DNA of 64,000 nt from Eutreptiella sp. 'Long Island Sound 2002' (GCA_964036045.1 OZ038381.1:139573657-139637656), one strand, 5' to 3'. Counted from the stretch's first letter, positions 46,781-56,381 are shown. Numbers and translations are program-made. The notes: generated by a model from the sequence alone, not told the origin.

Positions 46781-47212
46781 TACTCATGTCTAAATCAAGC
46801 TTGCATTCGTCTTTGCCCCCGTATCCATCTGTGCGGAGATTGCCGTCACTGGGGTTGAGCTCGGTGGACTTGGGGGGTCGTCTTTGCGAGGTCGACGACG
46901 GGAAATGTCAATCTGTGTTGAGATCATCGCCATCAGTGGGGTTGATGTCCGTGGAGCTGGTGCATCTTGTGTGCGAGGTTCAGGTCGGACCAGGGCGGTG
47001 CCTGGTAGGAGCGCCGCCGCCATGTGTTGACGGGGTGCCAACGCTGCCATTGAGGTCGCCACCCCCGCAGCATCCATCCCTGCCCAGATTGTCTTCCCCG
47101 GCATCATGTTTGGGGGATCTTTTTCGGGGAAGTGACTTGGCAGCATGCTCGGTGGATCATTCCTCGGCATCATGCTCGGTGGATCTTCCTGAACCAGTAC
47201 TATGCCCGGTGG
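46781..47212 (+). repeat. Duplicated segment, copy 1
   Basis: From CTACTCATGTCTAAATCAAGC to CCAGTACTATGCCCGGTGG it matches 48411-48935 closely. It begins right after a TTGTTGCCTACAG acceptor-like sequence. Internally it is made of about 95-bp units with GGGGTTGA(G/T)…GT(G/C)GA(C/G)(T/C)TGG…TTG(C/T)G(C/T)GAGG. Confidence 0.75.
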
Positions 47213-48410
47213 TTTGAGGTTTGAGGTTTGATTTTGCGGGTACTAGACGCCTTTTGGCCCCGGGGGGCCACCTGGTCGGGGCAGGTGATATCCTCCCCAC
47301 CGGGTCCTAGTGGGGGGCCCTCCAAGACGCACCTCCTTCCTGGTGGCAGAGTCCCCCGGGTTCACAGGGCTCGGAGCCCCGTCCCTCCCCGGCTTGCCCG
47401 TTTCGCCACTCCCAAGTCAGTGCATGAATTCGCAGCCGTGGCTGCGGGCGCTTACCCACCGCGTCGCCCCCCTAATGCGTTGTCGCCCGGGGTGCCGGCG
47501 CCGCCGGGCCCGTGCTACTGGCTTGTCGCCAGTGGGACCCCCTTGGGCTGGCGCGGAGGCTGCCTAGCCTAGGGGTTGGGGTGTGGCGCAGTGCGCCACT
47601 ACTGCCTTGGCGGGTGCAGTGCCCCGTCCGTGTGTGTGCGGCGCTTGCGGCCGGTTCAGGAGGCTCGGGCCGGTACCTGGTGTTGTGTCTTGCCCGTTTC
47701 CCCCATCCCGCCCCGCTGGTCCCGCGCTGCGTGTGGCGGGCCGTCCCGTCTGGGTGTCCCTTATCCTCGCTCGCTGGTACGCCACTCCAAGCGGTCTGTG
47801 CGTTCCGCGAGCTCGGTCCCGTTGCCCTTCTGGTAGTCCCCGCGTGCCCTTTACGTGTGTGTGCGCTCGCGCTCCCGCGGCGTCCGCCCCCCCCCCCCTG
47901 GGTGGTGTGGCGTGCGCACCTAGCGCGGTCCCGGCACTGGGCGCTGGTAGGGCCGTTCCACGTGGTCCGTGCCCCTCCGCGTGTCCTGTACCGGTCCCTT
48001 GCTCCGTGTGGCGTGCTTGGGAGGGGGCGGTCCGGTCCAGGTTCCCCCCTACCTGGCTTGGGGCTGTTGTTGCGAGGGGCGTCTGAGGTCAGGCGCTCCC
48101 CCTCCCCCGACTGCCTGCCCACGGGGCGGGCTGTTGGGGTCCGCTACCCACGTGCTGTGGGCGCGGGTGTGTGGGTGTGGGGGCCCAACACTGTCCCCTT
48201 GGCCTGCATGCCCTGTGGGGGCTGCGTGCCGCGGGGGTGGTGGGGGGCCGTGCCCGGGGGGGGTGGCCTGCCACCCTTGTGAGGGGCGTCTGGTGTCAGG
48301 CGCTGTCCCTCCCCCGGCCGCCCGTCCTCTGGAGCGGGGGGCCAGGGTTCCGCGACCCGTGTGTCCCAAGCGGTCTGTGCGGGCGTGGGGACCCAGCACC
48401 GGCCCCACAG
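47213..48410. other. GC-rich block between duplicated segments
   Basis: About 1.2 kb of very GC-rich sequence with C and G runs, starting GTTTGAGG and ending CCCCACAG. It could be a GT..AG intron between duplicated exons, or an insertion. Open frames on both strands are composition effects. AGGGGCGTCTG(A/G)(G/T)GTCAGGCGCT recurs at about 48075 and 48283. Confidence 0.5.
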
Positions 48411-48935
48411 CTACTCATGTCTAAATCAAGCTTGCATTCGTCTTCGCCGCCGTATCCATCTGTGCGGAGATCGCCGTCACTGGGGTTGAGCGCGGTGGAC
48501 TTGGGGGGTCGTCTTTGCGAGGTCAAGGACGGACCATGTCTGCCGCCCTGTCAATCTGTGCGGAGATCGCCGTCACTGGGGTTGAGCTCCGTGGACTTGG
48601 GGGGTCGTCTTTGCGAGGTCGACGACGAACCATGTCAATCTGTGTTGAGATCATCGCCATGAGTGGGGTTGATGTCCGTGGACCTGGTGGATCTTGTGTG
48701 CGAGGCTAAGGACGGACCAGGGCGGGGCGTGGTAGGAGCGCCGCCGCCATGTGTGGACGGGGTGCCAACGCTGCCATTGAGGTCGCCACCCCCGCAGCAT
48801 CCATCCCTGCCCAGATCGCCTTCCCCGGCATCATGCTTGGTGGATCTTTTTCGGGGAAGTTACTTGGCAGCATGCTCGGTGGATCATTCCTCGGCATCAT
48901 GCTCGGTGGATCTTCTTGAACCAGTACCATGCCCG
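48411..48935 (+). repeat. Duplicated segment, copy 2, with one extra unit
   Basis: Same start as copy 1 but with an additional about 95-bp unit: TGTGCGGAGATCGCCGTCACT occurs at about 48462 and again at about 48557. The copies differ by scattered substitutions. Confidence 0.75.
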
Positions 48936-49553
48936 GTGGATCTTTTCTGGGAAGTAGAGGATGGGTCAACAACAACGTCACCACCATGTGTGGACATGGC
49001 TGCGACGTTGCCACGGAGGTCGGCACCCCCACCATCGTTGTCCTTGGTGTATCTTTTTTGGGAAGTAGAGGACAGATCAACAACAACGTCACCACCATGT
49101 GTGGACATGGCTGCGTCGTTGCGATCGAGGTCGCCACCCCCACCATCGTCGTTTACAGCAGCGGCACGTTCGTGTGTGAATTCCGTGCCTGAGGGGGTCG
49201 GATGCTGCCATCCCACGGTGGAGAATGAGGTGGAGGTCATCCGGTGGATGGACACGTACAATGCTACATTGGTCAACGAGTGGCTATGCGACCAAAACAG
49301 CCAACCTCCTGCCAAAGCCCAACTACGGCGCATGGCTGCGCTGCTGGGGTGGCGCAGCATTGCCGATGAGGTTACCAAGGCCCTCCGCACCCTTCGAAGA
49401 AAAACAAACGCCGATCTGGCCCGTCAACGTTGCTGCTTTGCAAAGCCACAAGCGGGTGTCAACATCCTTCGGCAAGGCAAGCACCGTGCCCCGGAGGGCA
49501 ACCATCGCATGACAGAGTACGTCACAAGGACCCGGAAAACCCGGACGACGTGA
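48663..49553 (+). CDS. Repeat-containing open frame with a folded-looking C-terminus
   Basis: 296-codon frame ending TGA at 49551. The first two-thirds lie in repeats, including two copies of LFWEVED(G/R)STTTSPPCVDMAA at about 48945-49130. The last 110 residues (EVEVIRWMDTYNATLVNEWLCDQNSQPP…AALLGWRSIADEVTKALRTLRRKTN) look like a helical domain, but I do not recognise it. The minus strand is also open over the repeat. Only the C-terminal part gives real support for coding. Confidence 0.35.
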   Translation: MGLMSVDLVDLVCEAKDGPGRGVVGAPPPCVDGVPTLPLRSPPPQHPSLPRSPSPASCLVDLFRGSYLAACSVDHSSASCSVDLLEPVPCPVDLFWEVEDGSTTTSPPCVDMAATLPRRSAPPPSLSLVYLFWEVEDRSTTTSPPCVDMAASLRSRSPPPPSSFTAAARSCVNSVPEGVGCCHPTVENEVEVIRWMDTYNATLVNEWLCDQNSQPPAKAQLRRMAALLGWRSIADEVTKALRTLRRKTNADLARQRCCFAKPQAGVNILRQGKHRAPEGNHRMTEYVTRTRKTRTT

Positions 49554-50252
49554 TCAGGGTCTATGGGGGACGCTTCCGTGTACGAGTAGGCCATCGAGGA
49601 TGAGGAGGAGGAGGCGAGTGACGGGGAAGAAGACGAGGACATGGAGGATGATGAAGATTAGGAAGGAGAAGGTGGTGAAGCGCGGGCGTGCTGGAATTGT
49701 GGACTTCATGGCCGCCAAGCCTCTGCCATCCCTACCCACGAGACAAGTACGAACCCTGGGGGACAACCGCGTAGGCTGAATAGCCAAACTGCGACGACGC
49801 GGCCCTCCAAAAGTGCGCGTGTGTGCAAGAGTGAGGTGCTTAGCGTGTTACGCCTTCTGCGCGTGCCGGAAGTCTGCTACTAAGTCCGCCTCTAGAACGC
49901 CGTGCTGCGCGTTTTGCACGTTGTGCGCGTTATGCGTGTGTTGTTTGCGTTGTGCGCGTGCTGCGTGTAATGAAGCAACACACGCAGCACGTATTGTGCC
50001 ACGTGGAGCGCTTCCGGACAGAAACGTCCCCTCTGTAGACAATAGAATATACAAAACCAGTGTTTTTCAGCACCACTGTCCGCTGTGGGATCGTCGCGCC
50101 CGGCCATTGAGTCCGCCTGTTGTGTTGTTGCATGAATCCTGTTTTGCGACACGCATACGTCATGTGTGTGTACCTGTTGTCGATGCACACCACACCACAG
50201 GACTCATGCTGCTTGCGCTCACTGTCTTTCAGCAACCTATCTATTGTGAGCA
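49554..50252. other. Spacer with hairpin and probable intron
   Basis: Contains an acidic-coding remnant at 49590-49670 and a 12-bp perfect hairpin (listed separately). The palindrome CCACGTGG is at 49999-50006. A copy of GTGTTTTTCARCACCACTG at 50060-50078 could open a GT..AG intron ending with CTTTCAG at about 50232, 20 bases before the next ATG. Confidence 0.4.
49957..49991 (+). other. Perfect 12-bp hairpin
   Basis: Arms CGTGCTGCGTGT (49957-49968) and ACACGCAGCACG (49980-49991) are exact reverse complements with an 11-nt loop. It lies in TGCG-rich sequence upstream of the Helitron-associated genes. It could be a transposon terminal or regulatory hairpin, but no CTRR end follows on this strand. 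Confidence 0.5.
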
Positions 50253-50519
50253 ATGGCATCTGCTCCACGTTCAACTTTGAGGAGGGCGCGCGCGGTTCAC
50301 AAGTGGACGCCGAAGCTGGAGGACCTCCTCAAAGAAAAGCTGTCGACCAGTGAAACTGGTGGCCAATGTGGTGTGTGCCGGCAGGCCATAACTGTCCGCA
50401 CTTCTCACAAGTTGAACTACAGCTACGGGCGTTTGTATGCCGGTTGTGGCAGTATGGAGCACGGGAACTTCACGTGGTTGGAACCGGCGTCCCACTTACC
50501 CGTCCGTTGGGAGACATGA
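50253..50519 (+). CDS. GRF-like zinc-finger protein, 88 aa
   Basis: Begins MASAPRSTLRRARAVHKWTPKLED, a basic, helical N-terminus. It then contains C-x2-C (CGVC), a Lys/Asn/Tyr stretch, YGRLYAGC and GNFTWLE in about 40 residues. This order resembles GRF zinc fingers, small single-strand-nucleic-acid-binding modules, although the fourth ligand is unclear. The TGA at 50517 is followed in the same frame by KCEQAMDC…, so it may be the N-terminus of the next protein with a nonsense change. GRF fingers occur in DNA repair proteins and in some transposon proteins, which suits the Helitron context. Confidence 0.45.
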   Translation: MASAPRSTLRRARAVHKWTPKLEDLLKEKLSTSETGGQCGVCRQAITVRTSHKLNYSYGRLYAGCGSMEHGNFTWLEPASHLPVRWET

Positions 50520-50534
50520 AAGTGTGAGCAAGCC

Positions 50535-51198
50535 ATGGATTGCACTGTCACGGACCCCCGTGTTGTGTTCCCCTGCTGGAATAAAATCACCGGCTGTCAA
50601 CAAATGAGACACGTGAACTACACTGCTATTGTGGACCACGCCGATTGTGTGCTTTGCGGTGTCCAACTTCCAGCGCAAGAGCAGCCAGAGCCGGAGGAGG
50701 AGGCCATCGAGCTGTACAACGTCTCCCAAGGCAGCAGCGCGGTTTCAGCAGTTTCCTCTGAACCGTCGCCCCCTGGCTTACCGATCACCTCGATGCATGG
50801 TATGTGGATGGCACGACTGCGAGAGGCGGATGCACGTTTTTGTGGGTCATGCTTCTACATGGCGATTCATGATTGTCGGTGTTGCGACATCATCCTTGTA
50901 CGGCGTATAACGGTTTTGCATTTCCTTGGCAGGTGCGCAGGGATACTACCTCGTGGTGAGGTCTCCGACCCAGGTACAAGCAACCACAACATCGTTGACC
51001 CTGTGCAACGTGAACTGTGTAGACATGGACGGGAAAGGCACCATATTGGAGGACTCGTTGGGGCTGACCGGTAGTCACATCAAGACGGTTGCTCTGCACT
51101 TTGCCATGAACCCTCAAGGCATCGTAAAAAGCACGTTAATGGCTGGGTTTACAGAATACTGGCTGCCTTTTCTTGACGAGGCGGTCGTGGATTTGTGA
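50535..51198 (+). CDS. Unknown two-exon protein, about 176 aa, Cys-rich N-terminus
   Basis: Exon 50535-50799, intron 50800-50932 (GTATGTGG…CCTTGGCAG, 133 bp, phase 1) and exon 50933-51198, ending TGA, join in frame. The N-terminal part has paired Cys residues (DCTVTD…FPCWNKITGCQ…DHADCVLCG) that may form a zinc site. An acidic linker (PEPEEEAIE) follows. The second exon (GYYLVVRSPTQVQ…CNVNCVDMDGKGTILEDSLGL…TEYWLPFLDEAVVDL) looks like a compact beta-rich domain. Not recognised. It lies between the GRF-like frame and the Josephin gene on the same strand. Confidence 0.55.
50800..50932 (+). other. Intron (133 bp), phase 1
   Basis: Donor G|GTATGTGG and acceptor TTTCCTTGGCAG. Splicing restores one frame across two frames that are otherwise out of register. 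Confidence 0.65.
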
Positions 51199-51902
51199 GC
51201 GTCCCTCACACTGGCTGTTACAGTATGCACAGACCATGTTGTAGCAGCCCATGCAGACGCATGGCTATTTGTACGTGGCTCGTTTTCGATACATTGTATA
51301 TATTGGGAAATATGTTGGTCGCGAGCCTGTCAATGCTTACCGACCAGTGGGGCCCGTCCTTGGCAGCGTTATGACGCCGCTCTGTTGACGTCGAAAATGT
51401 GTACGTTACACGGTGGCGGCCTTTGTGAAGCACAGCATCGCTGGAACGAACGCAGTTTGGTCGTTGATGTGTCCATTCCCGTATTTGTGTGCCTGGTAGG
51501 GTCCGAAGAGGGTTAGGGCTACAGGATGTGGGAAAACCACACCACGGGTTCCAAGTCCGTGGCACTCCGACAGGAATGAGCGTTGAGGGACACTCCATTG
51601 GCCATGTAGATCGGTGTTTTTCAACACCACTGATCGGTGCATGCGCAGTGCTTGACATTGAATTCAGGCTCTCCTCAAATGTGAATCATGCCGTTTGCAG
51701 ATTGGTATTACGCATACCAAAGCGACTATACACGCTACGGAATAGTGCACGCGTGCCGTGTAAGTTGCTGCCAACATTGCGTCTGTCGGGACATAGGGAT
51801 GTACATAGGGATCCAAAATGACCGTCGTGTACTAGGGTGAAAGGGGTAGGGGTTGGTTTGCACTCTTGCTTGCTTTGCTTTAGGGTTGTTTTATCACATA
51901 CT
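51199..51902. other. Intergenic stretch with conserved hairpin motif
   Basis: About 700 bp without a supported coding frame. GGTGTTTTTCAACACC at 51613-51628 is a perfect 6-bp hairpin, framed by a second pair of GATC tetramers. A possible acceptor CTTTGCTTTAG ends at about 51884, just ahead of the Josephin ATG. Confidence 0.4.
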
Positions 51903-52523
51903 ATGCAGTGTCCCTTTTATTGTGAGCTGCAAGTCAATAACGAATGTGGGCGTCATGCTTGCAATTGCTTGCTGGGCGGGCCGTATTTAACGCGGGATGA
52001 CATGGAAGATCCTTACATCCGCATGGTCGTTGCTCAGCCGGCTTTTGCGCGAGTTCCATTAATGACACCGAATGGAGATTATGACGTTCAGTTGTTGCAG
52101 TTCGGGATGTGCTATGTCACCAATGGTGCTGCCCAGTATCCACTGCAGCTATTACAGATGTGTTGATGCTAACGATATTCATTTCGGCTATAACCATCAT
52201 AAAAATTGACAACATACGCAACAGCTCCTGTATCCGTTCTACATAGGTCAACGGTGGGGGTGTATCTTCAGAGCGATTGGCATCCATGTGCGTTGCTACT
52301 GAACGTGCAGCGCCCGCGTGCACACTGGCTGGCTTTGCGGTATGATGCAAGCCATGGAATGTGGTGGAATCTGGACTCCAAGCTGCCAACGGCACAGGGT
52401 ACACTGGTGACAAGCATGCAAGACGCCCTGTGCATTGCGACCTCTATGTTGGATGCGACCATCTTTGACGCCACTATGGTTGTCCAAAGCATTGGACACG
52501 GTATACATTACGTGCCTCTGTGA
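51903..52523 (+). CDS. Josephin-type cysteine protease, two exons, 177 aa
   Basis: Exon 51903-52159, intron 52160-52246 (87 bp, GT..AG, phase 2) and exon 52247-52523, ending TGA, join in frame to a 177-residue protein, the size of a bare Josephin domain. Josephin proteases (ataxin-3 family) cut ubiquitin chains using Gln, Cys, His and Asn. Here Gln10 and Cys15 sit in ELQVNNECGRHACNCLL, which matches the family start (Gln, five residues, Cys, then xxH and a Leu-Leu). His112 is in AHWLALRYD and Asn127 in WWNLDS, 15 residues apart as in ataxin-3. No ubiquitin-interacting motifs or signal peptide are present. It lies about 145 bp upstream of a Helitron Rep fragment. The fold assignment is strong; the role in the element is inferred. 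Confidence 0.8.
52160..52246 (+). other. Intron (87 bp) of the Josephin gene
   Basis: The donor after CAGAT is GTGTTGATGC at 52160; the acceptor CGTTCTACATAG ends at 52246. Splicing completes a Met codon and joins the Cys half to the His/Asn half of the protease. Confidence 0.7.
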
Positions 52524-52667
52524 ACCGGTACATGTTGTGGTTGTCAATAAGGACAAACTCGTGCATATGATGTACATGTTCTTGGCGTGTGCCACAACCG
52601 GTCCGTCTACAGCAGTCATATCACATCACATCCCAAAGCTTCTGAGCTTATGCATGTGTTTCTGTAG
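52524..52667 (+). other. Spacer or intron before the Helitron exon
   Basis: 144 bp ending in a good acceptor (GTGTTTCTGTAG|GTCAACTTCGG). The Josephin second exon begins similarly (ACATAG|GTCAACGGTGG). The Helitron frame therefore may be a downstream exon of a longer transcript. Confidence 0.4.
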
Positions 52668-53389
52668 GTCAACTTCGGCTACCCATGCAAGGTTTCCCTG
52701 TACCGTTTGCACTACCGAACGCGGGAGGAGTGTGTGATCATCACGTGCAGGTTTCTCAAACCGTTCAAAGTTGTCGCCGCCGTGAGCTGTATGCACGCCA
52801 TGACAACACTATCCATAATGCCACACGTCGTGCTGAGCGCATGCGACACAGACAGGACGACTCTGCTCAACGGCGACAAATGCGACGCACGGTGCTTGCG
52901 CAACGCCAACAAGCCGGCATTTGTATGTTCCGTTCTCTTCCCGGAGAGGACCTCTCGCATGTACAACCGTGTGACATTGGACCCATGGATAGTGTGTGTG
53001 TTTACTGCTCGGCCTTGTGTTGGCAAAAAGAGATAGACAGCATGTGTTGTACGGAGGGTCGTGTACATCTCCCTCTTTTCGATGCCACACCAGAGCCACT
53101 ACGTGGACTGCTTCTTTGGACCTCTACCAATGCGAAAAGATTTCGCCATCACTTGCGTCAATACAACTCCGCTCTCACCTTGTGCTCCATGTGGGTCAAA
53201 GTAGATGACACCCTTACCCGCGGCGAGTCCCAGTTCCGCATTTCCGATGCCGTCTATCACCGACTTGGTTCACTGTTGCCGGCTGTCGGACAACAACCAC
53301 AGTTTGCGCAGGTTTACATATTTGATGCCGACGAACAAGCCGCGGTGCGACGAAGGCTACTGTTGGCCCAGAGCCTGGACCACTCCTAG
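52668..53389 (+). pseudogene. Helitron Rep/helicase protein, N-terminal fragment
   Basis: In-frame ATG at 52685; 234 codons to TAG at 53387. After a basic Arg/Gln-rich segment (RRAERMRHRQ…RRQMRRTVLAQRQ) comes the typical Helitron N-terminal region. It has DIGPMDSVCVYCSALCWQKE (Cys-x2-Cys with a Trp), CCTEGRVHLPLF and a P-E-PLRGLL motif. Then follow RFRHHLRQYNSALTLCSMWVKVDD, FRISDAVYHRLGSLLPAVGQQPQFAQVYIFD and EQAAVRRRL. In complete elements a HUH relaxase and a Pif1-like helicase follow; here nothing of them is found after 53389. So the element is truncated on its 3' side. The N-terminal region is thought to bind DNA during rolling-circle transposition. Confidence 0.88.
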
Positions 53390-54145
53390 TAAGAAAAAGT
53401 CACTGCCATGTCTTTCTTCGAGGGCTTGATCCAGGCATAGCCCCCCTTCAAACCCTTTTGTTGATGCTAAGACTAACTTAAGTGTTTTAATCACTCTTTT
53501 GAAGCCTAAAGTACACTTTCTCAAGGTAACTAGGGTTGTAACCCTAGCCCCCCATGAAGTTCACCCCTACCACTCACCTGAGCGGAGGTACCTTCCTTCA
53601 TGGAGGATATACCGAAATAAAATAGGCATTTCATGCTTTAGGCCTTGGTGGTTAAGCCTAGTGGTCTCCCACCCCAAGACCCCTATACTCAATGGTTTCG
53701 ACCACTTATTGTGGTTCTACTTTTTAACTGTTTCTGAATTCAGTTGCTTGGCCAAGTGATTTTCTGTGTTGGCCTGACATCTATGCCCCACATTCCTAAC
53801 CAGCACCATTTCACCCAAAAGAGTGCGCATGAAGTGCCTGATGCTATCTTGGAGGCCAGAGTCAGTCCAGTTTTGATATAAAATATTTTGTATTATCCAT
53901 TTGTGATTGAATCTTTGTGTTCCTACCTGCATTGTCTATCTGCAGCCCTTCTGTGTTACACTGGATTTCAAAACTATTCATTGATTCGATCCATATCCTG
54001 TTCTTGCTCTACTTGCTGCTTTGGTTTGGGTTTTCAACTTCAAAACCTGCAGGAGTTCATCAAAATATCTAGGGCATTAATCAAGGACATCTTTCCGGTA
54101 GCAGGGATAGTCCCTTGTGACCTTTGGAACCGACCCTGAGAAGAA
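53390..54145. other. Non-coding stretch between Helitron relic and second Ty3 element
   Basis: About 750 bp, more AT-rich than its surroundings, without a supported coding frame. It may contain the 5' LTR or leader of the retrotransposon that follows, but the element's 3' LTR is missing, so this cannot be checked here. Confidence 0.4.
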
Positions 54146-56343
54146 GTGCAGCACACAAGGCTCAACAACAAGTTCATCATGTCCACGCCAAGCGTCAGGA
54201 CCTGGCCCATAAGAACTGTCCAAGTACAAATGGGCAGCATGGCCCACCCTATGAGTGAACCACCTTACCGAGCTCCACATCTCAGTGTCGCATCTGGGTC
54301 CCAAGGAGATCCAGATCGCAGAAGGGCGGAAGAGAATACAATCCTTACCACTGAGGCCTTAGCGGCCCACGGTGGAGACAGCCTACATCATCTCCACAGG
54401 CGCGTAGCAGCCTCAGTCTCCCGATCGGCCTGTCCGGCATCATCCTCAACAGCGATTGGAGGCCCTGAGGAATACGAGCAACTAAGGAAGAAAATGGATG
54501 AATACATCCTCCATGAGGAGTACTACAAATCCATTCGTGGAGAAGATGGGGAGGAGCCATTGGCAGTACACGGATCCGGACCACGGACAGACCTAGGGTA
54601 CTACACGCACTCTGGCCCGCCGTCCGACAGAGCCGAGACAGCATCCCTGCCAAAACGACCGAGACCCCAGTATCCAAGAGCATGTTGTCCAACCCCAAGG
54701 GCTCCCGAAGTCGGCCCGACTCGAGTTGAGGGACAACATCATCCAAGGCCGACCTACCGTGCCCTGGAACATACGGCCGAACTGCTGGCCAAACTCCTGT
54801 CTGCATCAGAAGATCCAGATGTGACGGCCCTATCGGAGGCCGTTAAGGCGAAACTGGGTATTGCAGAACCCTTACCCAAGCCAGAGTTGTCATCCCCCTC
54901 CCCCGGACTGAGTACCCTGGCCAAAGATCTTAAGAGATCAAGGGTCTCAAGGCTGTTGCCTAAGGTCACCTGCCCCAGCCCCTTTCACCCCCGTGCCAGG
55001 ACAGTGCCCATGGCTGAACTACAGGACGTGCCTGTGACAGAGACTGAGAAAAGAGGGCTGTCAGCCCTGGCACCTCTTGCCAGCGTATCACCTTCTGGCC
55101 TACCTCCGGGGGTGGGAACACGGGCAGACCTATTGCCCAGGCAAACATCCAGCTAGAACTGCCGGAGTTCGACCCCAAAAATCTGCCCCAATGGGCAGAA
55201 GAACTTGCTGAGTTTCTTTTGCTGACTGGCCAATCCCATGTGGATGTGGCCACCAAATGCTCACTGCTGAAACGCTCATGCAAAAAGAAATTTTGACCAA
55301 AACAGGTGAATCAGATTGTGAAAACCTGTTCGGCCTGGGCAGAGGTACTCCAGAGGTTGGAGAAAACGTTCCCAGTCTATGTGACTGACCTCAGTGTGCG
55401 CACACAGACAGAGGAGCTACCTATGCTCCCTGAGTTTCCTTCCGCTGCGCGAATCTCTGAATACGTGTGTGACTTGGAGTATCTGTTTTCACGGATGAAC
55501 ATGGGCTCGTACGAAGCCACTGAGCCCCACCTGTGGCTCATGAGTAAGATCCCCCAACGTACGTGGGATGATTGCCGCTCTACGTCTGAGAGGAAGAGTA
55601 GGACCCACTCGTACGATGAACTGGTGGACCTCCTGATTGAGCTAGCTCTTGAGAGAGAGAATGACTCCCACATGGAGAAATTCCTCAAGAAGCATTTGGG
55701 TTGAGGTGGTACCCCTACCCCCGAACGTGGCGAAGGGAAAGGGCCTAAAAATCCCACTAACACCAACCAGGGAGTTGGTAACGGGAGGGGTAACCTACGT
55801 GCCATGAATGGGGTTAAACCCGATGCAGGTACACCCCCACTGTTCTACTGCAGACCTGTCAATGACAAGGGGGGGCCTTGTCATGCCTCTGACTGCGATC
55901 ACCGCAGTAGCTGTATGCTGCAGATGGAACGACAGCAGCATACCAAGGATGGGAAACCTGTGACCCATCAGGATCATTTCAGGTGTACCATCACCTGTGG
56001 CTATTGTGGCAAACGTCGTCACTACGAAGACGAATGTCACATAAGGAAACGCGAGAGTGATAAACTCAAGCGTCAGGAGGCCGAACGCCAGAAGACCCAA
56101 ACACCCACCAAAAACCCTCAGAATGGGGATAAAGGTGGTAAAGGAGGTGGCAAGGGGGATGGCAAAAATGGACCCCTAACCCCCACAGGCGCTCATCAGC
56201 GCACGTTGCTACACCCTCTCCTGCTGCCACACCCCCTCCTGCCGCAGGTGATCTCAAGAAGCGCCCCCAGGGGGATGACGCTATCCCTGAGGGGAATAAC
56301 TCCAAGAAGAGGCGCTTGGCCTCGATGGCCACGTCCCTCGTAG
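54146..56343 (+). pseudogene. gag: Second Ty3-like element, gag region, broken
   Basis: Three open pieces. The first (54146-55156) is Ser/Pro-rich and contains a helical part (HTAELLAKLLSASEDPDV). After a frameshift near 55150, the capsid-like part reads LELPEFDPKNLPQWAEELAEFLLLTGQ, then a stop at 55294, then 55306-55704, stopping at 55702 in the context HLG-TGA-GGTPTP. Then comes a nucleocapsid with a canonical CCHC knuckle (C-x2-C-x4-H-x4-C, 55996-56037) and a Gly/Lys-rich basic tail. A second frameshift near 56.34 kb leads to the protease. It would package element RNA. The sequence is unrelated at gag level to the element at 9670. Confidence 0.75.
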
Positions 56344-56381
56344 CTGCAGGGGTGGATGTCAAGTTCCCTGATGAGGAGTAG

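Larger units (their letters stand above)
50253..53389 (+). mobile_element. Helitron relic with accessory GRF-like and Josephin genes
   Basis: Grouping by inference: four same-strand coding units with short introns and small gaps, the last being a Helitron Rep N-terminus. Helitrons of some lineages carry accessory genes such as OTU proteases and zinc fingers, so a protease and a zinc finger here fit. The 5' TC end and the 3' CTRR end with hairpin were not found; the 3' side is truncated. Confidence 0.5.

Noticed and set aside
53380-53390. CTAG at the end of the Rep fragment as a Helitron 3' end
   Set aside because: No hairpin lies 10-15 bp upstream, and the CTAG is the stop codon of the truncated frame.
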